Below are positions 1 to 10,761 of a DNA stretch of 64,000 bases, in pieces. The DNA comes from Liriodendron chinense. Its lineage: Eukaryota; Streptophyta; Magnoliopsida; Magnoliales; Magnoliaceae. The first letter of the stretch is position 1; every line of letters begins with the position of its first letter. A program made the position numbers and the translations under genes. Where the stretch lies: contig ML058528.1 of the NCBI GenBank assembly GCA_003013855.2, positions 186,001 to 250,000 on the forward strand, in the 5' to 3' direction. Under the pieces are notes generated by a model, which ran no database searches, was not told where the DNA came from, and was given only the letters and a program-made list of their open reading frames with translations.

Positions 1-594
1 ATTCCGCTGTGGCGTGTAGGCTGCAGTGTGCTGCTGCTTGATGCCCTGTTCCCTACAATAATCTCGAAATGCATTTGAGGTGTACTCTCCACCTCTGTCA
101 GATTTGAGTACTTTAATTTTGTAACCACTTTCAACTTCAACACGAGCTTTGAAAATTTTAAAGATAGCGAAAGCGGAAGATTTTTCTTTAATGCAATACA
201 CCCAAAGTCTTCTGCTAAAATCATCAATGAAGGTAATAAAATATTTATTACCTCCAAGAGAGGGTATTTCAAGTGGTCCGCAAATATCAGTGTGAACTAA
301 CTACAATGGTTCCTTTGCTCTTCTGGACACTCCACTTGGGAAGGAATTCCTTTTTTGCTTGCCGAGTGTGCACGCCTCACACACATGTTCTGGACCTTCA
401 ATAGTCGGCAAGCCATGCACCATGCTTGATGAAGATAAGAGTTTAAGGCCACTGAAATGGAGATGTCCAAAGAGAAGATGCCATCTCCATGAATCATTCT
501 TCACGAGTCCATAGAGGCACTTCTCAGCCTTTATGTTAATATGGAGCGGAAACATACGATTCTTCACCATTTGGACTTGAGCCACAAGTCTCAT
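1..594 (-). pseudogene. int: copia GAG-pre-integrase and integrase core (partial)
   Basis: Bases 301-594 encode a GAG-pre-integrase domain with a His-x-x-His/Cys zinc-binding pattern (GHLHFSG, CEACTLGK). An in-frame TAG lies at 301-303. Below it the catalytic integrase core starts in the same frame: VHTDICGP with the first catalytic Asp, FIDDFSR, then SDRGGEYTS with the second Asp. The window ends before the catalytic Glu. The enzyme would insert element cDNA into the genome. This is the third in-frame stop in the polyprotein, so the copy cannot be active. Confidence 0.9.
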
Positions 595-603
595 GTGAGC
601 ACC

Positions 604-1496
604 TCATATAGAGAGAGAATAGTTCTCCATGTGTATGGCATACCCTTTCTCAAGGAGTTGGCCGATACTGAGGATGTTATTTTTTATGTTTGGTACGTAA
701 TACACATTGGAGATGTAATTTGGCTCACCATTATTCTGATAGATTTTAACTTTTCCTTTACCTATCACTGGTACCTTTGATGAGTCGCCAAAACTCACGT
801 TGCCACGAACTCCTTCTGTGAGTTCTATAAACAGTTCTTTGTTACCACTCATGTGGTTGCTTGCACCAGTGTCGAGATACCACACATCCGGCCGTACACA
901 TGCCTTTTCTTGTGCGAGGAGGAGTCTGAAGTCTTCTTGTTCATGGTGTGATGCTTCAGCATAGTTGGATCGTTCATCTTGATCCACTTTACTCCAACAC
1001 TTAGAGGCATAGTGGCCGAATTTCTTGCAATTGTGGCATTGAACGTTTTTTGTGTTTCCATGACCACGCATGAACCAACCTCTACCATTTCCTCTTCCGC
1101 GAAAACTGGTAAACTTTTGTTGATATTGTTGATGGTTTGAATGATATCCACGCCATCTGCCTCTTACACGATTGCTAGTGCCATGGCCCCCTCTTTGTGT
1201 ATGGCCATTCTTTTGTTCATTTAGAGTCAACTTAGACTCCAAGGCATGTTCAAGCATTGAACCAGCATTCTTTTGCATTCGTTGCTCATGCACTTACAAC
1301 GATCTCATTAGTTCTTCAATGGACAATTTTTCCAAGTCCTTTGATTCTACTATGGCCACAATCACATGCTCAAATTTGGTTACGAGGGATCGAAACACTT
1401 TTTCAATCACACGTATATCTTCGATCTTTTCACCATTTCTTTTCAAGTTGTTAACAACAATAAGCAACCTTGAAAAATAATCAGAAATGGTCTCAC
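604..1496 (-). pseudogene. gag-pro: copia gag C-terminus, zinc knuckle and protease
   Basis: Continuation of the polyprotein after the frameshift. An in-frame TAA lies at 1294-1296. Beyond it come an Arg/Gly-rich nucleic-acid-binding stretch, a CCHC knuckle (CHNCKKFGHYASKCW) near 1000-1050, and the aspartic protease active site DTGASNHMSG near 850. The protease would cut the polyprotein. A TGA at 604-606 ends this part, and the GAG-pre-integrase domain follows in the same frame, so this stop is a point mutation inside one polyprotein. Confidence 0.9.
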
Positions 1497-1877
1497 GTTC
1501 ATGTGTACGGTCTCGAACTTGGCCCTAAGGGTTTGGAGACGAACCCTCTTTACACGATCAACTCCTTTGAAAATGGTGCAAAGAGTCTCCCATGCTTGCT
1601 TGCTTGACGTCGCTTCGGCGATCCTTTCAAAGGTGGATTTGTCCAACCCTTGATAGACAAGAAACAGGGCCCTCTTGTCCTTCTTTCTTTGTTCTTTGAG
1701 ATCGGCCTTTTGCTCAACAATGTAGGCGGCTTCTTGCTCCGTAGTGGGCTCTACATACCCGTCGGTGATGATCTCCCATAGGTCTTGTGACCCAAATAAC
1801 GCCTTCATTTGGATACACCAATTTTCGTAGTTGTCTTTTGACAACTTAGGAATCTGCTGCTGGATCGCAGAGGCCAT
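1443..1877 (-). pseudogene. gag: copia gag, N-terminal part (frameshifted)
   Basis: This reads as the N-terminal capsid region of a copia gag polyprotein, which would form the particle that packages the element RNA. The ATG at 1877 lies five bases after the primer site, which fixes the start. Visible family features are an early Asn-Tyr-x-x-Trp stretch, a Trp-x-x-Leu segment near residue 90, and the run RVRLQTLRAKFE near residue 110. Just after that, around 1497-1505, one base is missing and the frame changes. Matching gag sequence (ISDYFSRL) resumes in another frame and continues to the next segment. The last ~20 residues of this open frame are therefore out-of-frame read-through. Confidence 0.88.
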
Positions 1878-1881
1878 TTAA

Positions 1882-1897
1882 CCTGGCTCTGATACCA
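1882..1897 (-). other. Primer-binding site (initiator tRNA-Met type)
   Basis: The minus strand reads TGGTATCAGAGCCAGG, starting three bases after the LTR end. TGGTATCAGAGC is the well-known plant copia primer site complementary to the 3' end of initiator tRNA-Met. It fixes the orientation of the element and the inner edge of the LTR. Confidence 0.93.
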
Positions 1898-1900
1898 TTT

Positions 1901-2221
1901 TGTTGGCTGTACTAAGCCTTAAGAAGATGGATTGATTGGCTTTTTAAAGCCTCAAGACAACTCAAGAAAAACTGATTTTCAAAGAAGAAAAAGAGGAAGA
2001 TGAAAACAAAATTTTCTAAAACTATTTATGTATATTTGTATTGCACTTTCCTTGCTCCAACGTACGGCAAAACCCCTCCTTATATAGACTTTTGCAACAT
2101 AGTTAAAATGACTAAATTGCCCTTACAACCGTACACTACAAGGGCATGTAATAACTGTTTTACAAAAAATTAAAAAAAAAAGATTAAATGACTTTTCTTT
2201 CCAATGCATTGGAAACCAACA
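1901..2221 (-). repeat. 5' LTR of the copia element, 321 bp
   Basis: The minus strand begins TGTTGG and ends CCAACA, a perfect 6-bp terminal inverted repeat with TG...CA ends. The primer-binding site follows after three bases. A TATATA box lies at 2081-2086 on the minus strand and an A-rich stretch at about 2165-2185. The boundaries rest on the inverted ends and on PBS spacing, because no second LTR copy is in the window to compare. Confidence 0.85.
2081..2086 (-). promoter_or_regulatory. TATA box of the copia LTR
   Basis: TATATA within CTATATAAGG on the minus strand, about 135 bp inside the LTR. This is the usual place for the U3 promoter of a short copia LTR. Confidence 0.5.
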
Positions 2222-2348
2222 ATCACATAGAGAATACAAGCCATGCTGCTGGAAGCTTCTCTCAGCAATAAGTTCTTCTTAAAAATCCCATGGACTAGGT
2301 AAATGGATGGACCGGATTGGTTTGCAACTTCCAACAAGATATTGTTAT
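2222..2348. other. Spacer between two copia elements
   Basis: 127 bp between the LTR of the first copia element and the LTR end of the second. I see no coding or structural signal. Confidence 0.5.
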
Positions 2349-3083
2349 TGTAAGAAACGATTTTCCTACCAAATAATCGTTATGGCACCAAATACATGAG
2401 TAGAAAATTGAAGTGGCTAATGATCTCGGATTCTCGGTAGTGTGATCCCGTACTTAAAGATCTTATTCCAATTATGGTCCAAATGATGTTAGAGGGAAAT
2501 ATCATTCCATCCATCATGCGTCAATAGGGCGCATCGGTTTAGCTAATGGTCCACGTTAAACGTAAATGCATGGACCACCTAATGAGTTACCGGTCCTGAT
2601 GCGTGTCTGGCTTATGCGGCCCACCTAACGAGTAACTTGTAATATGTATATTGTGGAATAAACGAATCGTCTATGCATTAATAATGAAGATTTAACACAA
2701 TAATAATCTTAAAGGCGTACCTTGTAGGAAAGATATTCCCAATGCCGCGATTCGTTAAGAGATGAACACTTGGTCTCCTCACCTTACACCGTTAGGAGAA
2801 CCTCTTAATGGGACCAGGGTTTTCTCTATATGTGGGTGAGGGGACCAAGACATATTTATAGGAAAGAGGGTTGAGGAAGCTTACCCATCAGGCCTCTCCA
2901 CACCGTAGGTTTCCATATCCATCTTAATAGCCGCGTATAGGGACCACGGTTCAAGAGTCTCACGCCAAACCTATCTTGTAATGATCACAACTATGTAGGG
3001 TCCACTGAATCGCTCAATCTAAATAATCCAACGGTCCGATCTAAACCAATGATCACGTGTGGCTCACCTAATGGAGTCTTACA
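2349..3083 (-). repeat. 3' LTR of the second copia element, 735 bp
   Basis: The minus strand begins TGTAAGA directly after a purine-rich tract and ends TCTTACA, a perfect 7-bp inverted terminus. A TATAAATA box sits on the minus strand at 2853-2860. The second LTR is not in the window, so identity between LTRs cannot be checked. The outer five bases (2344-2348, gttat) would be one target duplication. Confidence 0.75.
2853..2860 (-). promoter_or_regulatory. TATA box in the second copia LTR
   Basis: TATAAATA on the minus strand, about 225 bp inside the LTR, a plausible U3 promoter position. Confidence 0.45.
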
Positions 3084-3094
3084 TTCTCCTACTT
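3084..3094 (-). other. Polypurine tract of the second copia element
   Basis: The minus strand reads AAGTAGGAGAA immediately before the LTR start TGTAAGA. Its position and composition fit a copia plus-strand primer. The stretch 3095-3560 between it and the end of pol holds no recognisable coding sequence. Confidence 0.7.
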
Positions 3095-3559
3095 GGGCTA
3101 CATTGATCTCTAAAAGAAAAGAAAACATTTTATTTTAAGAAAAAATATTTTATAAAATGCATTTGTTTCAAAAGTTCCTAATGGGCACCCTACTGAATTT
3201 CAAAACATCACTATTGGGTAATTATGAGCAATGATTGTCAAATCTGGTCCATCAAGACCACTGATATTGAATCATGGTAGTTAATGCAATATTTAATATT
3301 TTCGAAGTGCAATGAATCACGGTCATGAATACCAATAACCTTAACGACATGAATCAAGGATATGAGGTGTGGTATAAAGATTACATGTCAAATGTGATCA
3401 TACATGCCTATCTTCGAGTGGTCCCGCTGTACGTGTCTTCAAGACATAAACCAAAGTCTTGCTTACTCAAAACTGAATATGCACACTGAAGGAGAAGCAA
3501 TATATAAATTGAATAACATAATCATCAATGCATATAAAAGAGATATTTAAAATGTCTGT

Positions 3560-4940
3560 ACATAATCTGATCAAAACTGAAAACTCCCAGAACTCAAATA
3601 CATCCTTAGGATCTATAACTCCCATAGATGTCACATGTTCCTTAAAGAGCATGATAGGAAGGCCTTTAATGAGTAGATCCGTTATCATCTACCTCATGCT
3701 GATGAGTTCTACAAACACTTGGCGATTCTGAACTCTCTCCTTCACAGCAAGGTACTTAATGTCAATATACTTTAACCTCGATGAATGCTTGTTGTTGTTG
3801 GAGAAGTTAACTACAACTGAACTATCATAATAGATTTTTAATGGTTTCAGGATCATTTGCACAACCCGTGAACCAAAAAAAAAAAAAAAACTTTGAAGCC
3901 AGATTGCTTGACTCGTGGCTTCATTGACAAGCTACATACTCCGCTTACATGGTAAAAGATGTCGTAATCTACTGTTTTACACTCTTCCATGATACGGCTC
4001 CACTAACCATCATGAATATGTAGCCCGAAGTGGACTTCTTATTGTCGAGACATCCAACAAAATCTGCATCTGTATATCCAAATAGCTCCAAATGATCAGA
4101 TCTTCTATATGTGAGTGTGAAGTCTTTTGTCCTTTATAGGTAATGCAACACTTTCTTAACAACTATCTAATAATTCATTCCTAAATTGCTAATGTACCTT
4201 CCCAACATTCCAACCACAAAAGCAATATCCAAACACGTACAAACCTGAGCATACATGATGCTCCCTATTGCTGCGCATATGGAATAGCTTTCATCTTGTC
4301 ATTTTCTAAGTCATTCTTAGGACACTGAAATTGACCAAACTTGTAACATTTTACAATAAGTACTTGGCCAAGAGCACAACCTTGCATACCAAACCTTTCG
4401 AGAACCTTATCAATATATGCCCTCTACGACAAGCCAAGTAGTTTACGTGATCTGTCTCAGCTAATCTGAATGCCGATGATAAAAGAGGCATTACCAAGAT
4501 CTTTCATCTCAAAGTTTTGAGATAGAAATTTCTTAGTCTCGCGCAACAATCCAATATTACTACTGGACAACAAAATGTTGTAAAAATATAAGACCAAAAT
4601 AATAAACTTACTCCCATTATTTTCATATATATATATATATACACTAATCCGCAGTGTTATTAATTAAATCATATGAGAAAACGACTTCATGAAACTTTAG
4701 GTACCACTGTCGTAACGCCTGTTTCAACCCATAAATAAACTTTTTAAGCTTGTAAACCAGATGTTTTAAACCTTTAGCTTTAAAACCTTTTGGTTGTAAC
4801 ATATATACATTCTCCCTTAAATCTCTATTGAGAAACGCAGTTTTCACGTCCATTTGATATAGTTCCAAATTCATATGAGCCACAAGAGCCATAATGATCC
4901 TAAAGAAGTCTTTCTTAGACATAGGTAAGAAATTCTCATT
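3560..4940 (-). pseudogene. pol: copia reverse transcriptase / RNase H remains
   Basis: The fragment at 4644-4922 encodes the copia RT motif VKTAFLNRDL, then VYMLQPKGF and LYGLKQ-like sequence (FIYGLKQALRQW). Farther down the minus strand, at about 3930-4150, the RNase H block appears as GYTDADFVGCLDNKKSTSGY, preceded and followed by stops. The tail at about 3560-3790 has IDIKYLAVKERVQNRQV and LLIKGLP, the usual C-terminal stretch of copia pol. The region between 4150 and 4640 is the decayed middle. Truncated at the 5' end, with several stops and frame changes. Confidence 0.88.
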
Positions 4941-5569
4941 TGATGTGGGGCCAACCTTTAGTTTTCTATATCATAAGTGATCATCTCCCAAGTCTATTTA
5001 GTCCCCTCTTACATCTACTGTTCATCATATGGGGCCAACCTTTGATGTGGATCATTTATTATGTGGCCCCCACTAATGTGAGTCATCCATCATGTGGGGC
5101 CCACCTTGGATTGGGCCACTTAGCATTATGGTCTGACCTTTAATGTGCACCATTCATTAGGTAGGGCCCACCTTTCATGGTAATCATGCATCCATCATAT
5201 GGGCCCACCATCAATGCTATTGTCCATCATGTGGGGCCCATCTTCAATATCCATCGCCCATCATGTGGTGCCCACCTTTGATGTGGACCATACATCAAAT
5301 GGGCCCACCTCCCATGTGGGCTGTCCATTATGCGGGGCCTGCCTTGGATATGGGCCACTCTGATTAGGCCAACCTTTAATGTGGACCATCCATCATGTGA
5401 GGCCCACCTTGATGTGGATCATCCATCATGTGGAGCCGACCATTATTAATTGCCCATCATGTGGAGCCCACCTTCGATGTGGACTGTCCATCATGTGGGC
5501 CCCACCGTCAATGTGGGTTGCCCATCATGCGGGGCTCCCCTTGGATGTGGACCATTCATTATTAGGGGG
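4940..5569. repeat. Degenerate ~34-bp minisatellite
   Basis: About 15 imperfect units built on catcatgtggggcccacct followed by ttgatgtggaccatc. Unit length varies from about 30 to 38 bp. Small ORFs across it are repeat read-through. It fills the gap between the truncated copia RT and the Athila-type LTR. Its wording (gtggggcccacc, accatccatc) resembles the ends and core of the MITEs farther right, so it may have grown from one of them. Confidence 0.8.
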
Positions 5570-7169
5570 TGTCGAGCTTTTAAATGTGTATATTTTAACC
5601 CCATTTCATCACTAAATATGCATGATTTATACATTTAAAAACCTACGTAATACATAGTTTTGTGATTGTAGGAATGAGAGACTTTGCCATTTGGATGTTT
5701 AAAGAGCACTTCAAAATGATCATTAAAGAGTCAAGGAGAGAAAGAAATCAAGTGAAGAAGGTCCGAAAAGAAAGCGAAAAAGATTGAAGAAATAGGCAGC
5801 TCCAATGGATCCCCGATAGGTCTTCGATCAATCGGAGGACATGTTCCGATAGGTCTCTGATCAATCGGACCATCCATCGGACACACCTGAAGAATCAAAT
5901 TTTTAAATAACTCTCTGGACATATTTTCAATCCATTGGAGATCTCTGATCAATTTATCAGAGGTTTCCGATTAATCGGAGGCATGTCCGATCAATCAAAA
6001 ATAGTGATGGAAAATAACAACTCTCTGGACACTTTCACAATCAATTGATCGTCGTCCGATCAATCGAAGACCACAGTCCAATCAATCGGAGAGGAGTTTC
6101 GATCAATCAGACCTGCCTGCATAGCTCCATAAGGAGTTACGTAATTTTAGAAGATTCCAAGTCGGTGGTAAATTTTTGCTATAAAAGGAGACCTCTACTT
6201 TGTTCCTAGGGCATCCTAGAAGAGATCTATTGCAATGGGAGGTGGAGAATGATGAATTTGGAGTTCTACAACTCCCTCTTCTTAGTTTTCTTTCTAGTTC
6301 TTCATGTTTTTAGTAGTTTTCCTGTTTTATTTTAGCATGGTTGGCTAAACCTCTTAGCTAGGGATAAGAGGTGAAGCTTGTCGTTGATCTAAGATGTTTT
6401 AATTCGTTTTATGGTTTCATGGATTGATTTTTAATGTTGAACAATGGTTTTGTTTAAGTTTGAATGAAGTTCTAAGTAGTTTTTCTTAATCTTATGATGA
6501 CTCATGGATGTTTGGAGGAATTTTACTTAGTTCTTAGTTGTTTTGCAAAGATCTAGACCTGTACGCTCCGAGGAATCGAATTCAATACGCTCTAAAACTT
6601 AGATCTTCATGTGGGAACTTCAAACCAAAGTTCGATCTTTTTCTGAAATATGAAATATGAGTTGCTTGTCTATGTGATTTAAATCAAGTTCAAATTATGA
6701 TATTAGTTAAATCTAATGATAGGGTTTGATGATTATCATAGTTATGATCTTAATCTATTGGAACTAGGATTGGCCTATGCAATTGAGTGTGTCCAATTCC
6801 TAACTTGAATTGAGGGAATCATGTGGTTAAACAACACATGTCAGATTGTTTTGTTGAATTAACTACTCTATAATCCAACTAGATAGGATTTGATTTCGAT
6901 TCTAGTTGTGTAATTGAGAAACCAAAGCGAATTATGCATCAAGGATAGCTACAAGTGGATCCTTGGCACCCTAGTGCTTCTTTTAGATTGTTAAATTCAT
7001 CTCAAATTACAGATTACTCATCTACATTCAAATTATAAGTTTGTTTAGTTTGATTTCAATTAGAGATTATTGGAAGAAATTCTGTGAATTTCTTAGTTAG
7101 TCCCTGTGGATCGACCTCGATTTCACCGAGTTATAACTACACCGCAACCATACACTTGGGGGGCGAACA
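5570..7169 (+). repeat. 5' LTR of the Athila-type element, ~1.6 kb
   Basis: Begins TGTCGAGC after a short g-run and ends gcgaaca seven bases before the primer site. TG...CA ends. A TATAAAAGG box lies at 6180-6188. Upstream of it, at about 5800-6120, the U3 region is a patchwork of near-repeats of gatcaatcgga and tccgataggtc. The start is less certain than the end because no second LTR is available. Confidence 0.75.
6180..6188 (+). promoter_or_regulatory. TATA box of the Athila LTR
   Basis: TATAAAAGG, a strong plant TATA match, about 610 bp into the LTR and just downstream of the U3 repeat patchwork. Confidence 0.65.
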
Positions 7170-7175
7170 GGTTTT

Positions 7176-7193
7176 TTGCGCCGTTGCCGGGGA
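7176..7193 (+). other. Primer-binding site (tRNA-Asp type, one mismatch)
   Basis: TTGCGCCGTTGCCGGGGA. It matches the usual Athila/Tat site complementary to the 3' end of tRNA-Asp except for the second base, which is T instead of G. The leader 7194-7848 between it and gag has no recognisable coding content. Confidence 0.85.
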
Positions 7194-7848
7194 CTTGACG
7201 GTTTTTACCAGATTTCTGAAAATAGTTTTCTATTGAGATTTTTAGGAATCTTTTTTTAGTACTAACTTAGTTTGTTTTATTGTGATTATTGCAAAAATTT
7301 CTAGGAGTTGAAGTAGATAAGTTGGTTCAAATCAGGGTTTGTCTTTCTAACCTTATCCTCCTTCTTCTCTATTCTTTCCTATTCATCTCTTATAGAGTGG
7401 GTGGAGACTCCTATTAGTCAGTCTAACCGCCTTGGGTCTCTAATAAGTTGGCCTTAAGCCGCCTAGATTCCTATTGGTCGGCACTGCCGTCTTGGATCAC
7501 CTTGAGCTCAGAGATTTCTCTTCTCAATCTACTCCTCTTTTCTTCTTTTTCTGAACTGTTCTCAAAGATTCAAAGAGTGGGTGGGGAATTCTCTGAACCT
7601 CTATTGATCAGGAGAAATTAGTCTCTATCTTTGCTTCTGGCTCTGCCATTGCAAGACATCTTGTGCTTCAATCCTAGAGAGAAGTTAAGAAAAGAAGGAA
7701 GAATTCTTTTTCTTTTTTCTGAAATTGCATGCCACATTGGGTCCAGGATTCAAATAACCACTTAATAAGTGAAGGGGGGATTGTTGAGGGAATTGATAAG
7801 GAACCACGCGCTAAAAAATGTTTAAATTTCTGAATTTTGTCTGAAAGT

Positions 7849-9312
7849 ATGGCTAAAAATCAACCCGATCCAAGGGCCAATCAAAATCTAGGCCAAAATC
7901 AAATAGAAACAGAGGAGAACAAAGTTGAGAATGCTCCTCGACCAAGGACTCTACATGATTACTTACAAAAGCGAGTACTCCCTCGTGCATAATTTTTTCA
8001 TATAATGCAGGGAACATAGATCTTAAACCGAGAGTAATCCAACTCCTTCCCAAATTCTATGGATTAGACAATGAAAGTGCTTATCAACATCTCAAGGAAT
8101 TTGATGAAGTGATAGCTACGTTGCACTTTACAAATGTATCGGATGATGTTGTACGACTCAAATTGTTTCCCTTTTTCCTTAAGGAGAAAGCAAAGGTTTG
8201 GCTTCATGCATTAAGGACAAGATCAATTGGTACATGGACTGAAATGACTATGGAATTCATAAAAAAAATTCCCAACTCATAAAACAATCATGCTAAAGCA
8301 CTTAATCATAAATTTCGCTCAAAAAGAGGACGAGACCTTCTTCCAATGTTGGGAGAGGTTCAAGGATTTGTTGAATACATGCCCACATCATGGCTATGAA
8401 AGTTGGCAGGTAATAAGTTTTTTCTATAAAGGACTGACTTCACCCATGCGCCAATTCGTAGAGATGATGTGTAATGGGGAATTCATGAATAAGGAAGCCG
8501 AGGAAGCATGAGATTACTTTGATGTCTTAACTGAGAATGCATAATCTTGGGATACATCTAAACCAACAAATCCCAAGACAGGCCAACAAAGAGAAAATGT
8601 GGGAATTTATGTTCTCACAGAAGAGGACAATATGAGTGCACGTGAAGCTAGCCTCACAAGAAAAGTTGAGGCCATGGAATTGAAGAAAGGAGAGACGATT
8701 AACTCCAAGGAAGTTGATAATGCTTGTGGTATTTATGCCACCAATCTACATGAAACACAGGATTGTCCAACAATTCCTGCATTTCAAGAAGTTTTACAAG
8801 AACAATACAATGCCATAAACAATTATCAATGACCATTCAGTGCTCCAAACTCAAACACATATAATCCAAGTTGGAGAAACCATCCCAACTTCAGTTGGAG
8901 GAATGGGCCAACTACGAATTCAAACAACAACCCTCAAGCACAACCTCTACTAGGCCCATCTCTAGTAATCATACCAAAAGCTACACTTAAGGAGATGTTG
9001 GGTGCATTCGTATCGGCCCAAGTTGAATATAACAAGACTAATTCTCTGAAAATTGATGGGTTCATGCAAGAACAACTAAGATTTAACCAAAACACATCGC
9101 AAGCCATCAATGATTTGAAAACTTCAATGGCTAGAGTTGAATCTCATCTTAGTGTTAGAGAGAAAGGCACACTTCCTGCTCAACCTCTCCCTAACCCAAG
9201 AACCCAATTCAAGATACAAGATCCCAGCTTATCCTCCCAACATATGAAGCATGTTAAAGCTATCGCCACCTTGAGAAGTGGCAAAACAATTGACAAATCT
9301 AATCCGGTGTAG
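7849..9312 (+). pseudogene. gag: Athila gag (frameshifted)
   Basis: The ATG at 7849 starts a gag polyprotein that would form the particle. The frame breaks at about 7966-7972 (before NAGNIDLKPRVIQLLP) and again in an A-run at 8263-8270. In-frame stops fall near 8510, 8540 and 8830. The recognisable core includes LKEFDEV, the Trp-Leu-rich RTRSIGTWTEM segment, FFQCWERFKDLL and FYKGL. Downstream are a Cys-poor knuckle remnant (NACGIYATNLHETQDCPT), the family hallmark YNPSWRNHPNFSWRNG near 8860-8910, and VKAIATLRSGK near 9265. A stop at 9310-9312 closes this segment. Confidence 0.9.
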
Positions 9313-10051
9313 GCCCCAAAGCCTAATGATCTGAAAAATACCAACAAGGATAATAGCTCTAACAAAACTCCACATGAGAAAGAATCAGAAAGGCAATACA
9401 AGTCGGTTGCTCCTTTATCCCAAAGGTTAATTTCACCCAAACCTTTAGACAAAAATCAAAAAATTTTAGAGGTCTTTAAGCAAGTGAAGATCAACATTCC
9501 GTTGTTAGATACTATAAAACATATACCATTATATGCCATTTTTTTAAGGAAGTTTGCACGGTCAAAAGGAAACACAATGTACACAATAAAGTACTTTTAA
9601 TTGAGAACTTGAGTGCCATCATCAAACAAGAGGTACCCCAAAAATACAAAGATCCGGGTAGTCCTACCATCTCATGCATTATTGGTGACTACCGGATCTA
9701 ACAAACCCTACTCGATTTGGGGGCAAGTGTTAACCTCATCCCATACTCAGTTTATGAACAACTTAATTTAGGCGAATTAAAACCAACCAAAACCACACTC
9801 CAACTCGCTGATAGATCTATTCGTATACCGAGAGGGATGATTGAAGATGTCCTTGTCCAAGTTGATAAATTCTACTATCTAGTGGATTTTATTGTCTTGG
9901 ATACACATCCTGTGATTGGTGCTGGTGCTCAAATTCCCGTCATACTTGGCCGCCCTTTCTTAGCCACTTCAAATGCAATTATAAATTGTAGAAACAGGCT
10001 GGTACAAATGTCCTTCAAAAATATGATACTTGAGCTGAATATTTTCAATTT

Positions 10052-10059
10052 ATGCAAAC
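10052..10059. repeat. Left target-site duplication of the hAT MITE
   Basis: atgcaaac, identical to 10564-10571. It lies inside the Athila protease frame. Confidence 0.93.
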
Positions 10060-10563
10060 TAGGGCTGTAAATGGTCGGGTTCGGGGCGGGTTTAGCAAAA
10101 ACCAGACCCGCCCATTTACTAAACGGGTCTGGGTCCAAATTTTAGACCCAAACCCTTTTATTAAATGGGCGGGTCCGGGTCGGGTCCGAGTCAACCCATC
10201 AGACCCATTTATAAATGGGTCCGGGTCTGGTAAAGGGAGATCCACCCAGACCCATTTATAAATGGGTCAGGTCTAATGGGTCCGGGTCTAAATTAAGTAT
10301 GCAAGCATTTTACAAGGCTTAAAATCGGGTCTGGACGGGTCTGGGCTGGACGGGTCCCTTGAAACATAGACCAAACCCGCCCACTTACTAAATGGGTTCG
10401 GGTCGGGTCGGGTCGGGCCTAATATAAAGGAAACCAGACCTAGACCCGTTTAGCAACTGGGTCTGTTCTTGGACCCGGACCCGTGCCATTTAACAAATGG
10501 GTCGGGTCTAAATGGGTTGGGTCCGGGTACCCCATCGTGTCCGCTGACCCATTTACAGCCCTA
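10060..10563 (+). mobile_element. hAT-type MITE, 504 bp
   Basis: Terminal inverted repeats of 15 bp (TAGGGCTGTAAATGG at the left, its complement at the right) are flanked by a perfect 8-bp duplication, atgcaaac, at 10052-10059 and 10564-10571. Eight-bp duplications and this terminus fit the hAT superfamily. The inside is almost wholly made of gggtc/gacccg words (cgggtccgggtc) and near-palindromic repeats of aaatgggt. No coding capacity. The ORFs across it are repeat artefacts. Confidence 0.93.
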
Positions 10564-10571
10564 ATGCAAAC
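10564..10571. repeat. Right target-site duplication of the hAT MITE
   Basis: atgcaaac, identical to 10052-10059. Confidence 0.93.
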
Positions 10572-10761
10572 AACCACGGGATGGTGATGATGAGGTTCAC
10601 GAAATAAATTCGATTGACTCGTTCGTGGAAGATACATCCCTCTTAACATTCTTTTCCGATCACTTAGAAGCATATTTGGCCCATTCTCATGAGATTGATG
10701 ATGACATGATATGAGAGATGGATGTTATTTTGGACTTTGTGCCGGTACTTGATACTAACAG

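Larger units (their letters stand above)
1..2221 (-). mobile_element. Ty1/copia LTR retrotransposon, 5' portion
   Basis: Read on the minus strand, the order is LTR (1901-2221), primer-binding site, gag, CCHC knuckle, aspartic protease, GAG-pre-integrase and integrase core, running off the window at base 1. Protease before integrase, with RT expected beyond, is the copia order. The coding part has one frameshift and three in-frame stops, so this copy is dead. The 3' LTR and one target-site duplication lie outside the window. The five bases next to the LTR (2222-2226, atcac) are one half of a possible duplication. Confidence 0.93.
2349..4940 (-). mobile_element. Second Ty1/copia element, 3' half (decayed)
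   Basis: On the minus strand: RT fragment (4644-4922), RNase H remains (about 3930-4150), C-terminal tail (about 3560-3790), polypurine tract (3084-3094) and a 735-bp LTR (2349-3083). Stops and indels are frequent, much more than in the first copia element, so it is older. The 5' half is missing: above about 4940 the sequence changes abruptly to a minisatellite. Confidence 0.85.
9313..10711 (+). pseudogene. pro: Athila protease region, split by a hAT MITE
   Basis: An aspartic protease with the active site LGASVNLIP near 9717 and the flap/second-half motif VILGRPFLATSNAIINC near 9940-9990. The open frame runs from 9717 to the MITE insertion at 10060. The sequence just after the second target duplication (10572 onward) continues as an acidic pol linker in the frame expected once the insertion is left out, ending in a stop near 10711. 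Protease was therefore open through this point before the MITE arrived. Upstream of 9717 the frame is broken by several stops. Confidence 0.85.

Noticed and set aside
5379..5638. Cys/Trp/His-rich ORFs in the minisatellite
   Set aside because: Generated by the repeated unit gtggggcccacc...; not proteins.
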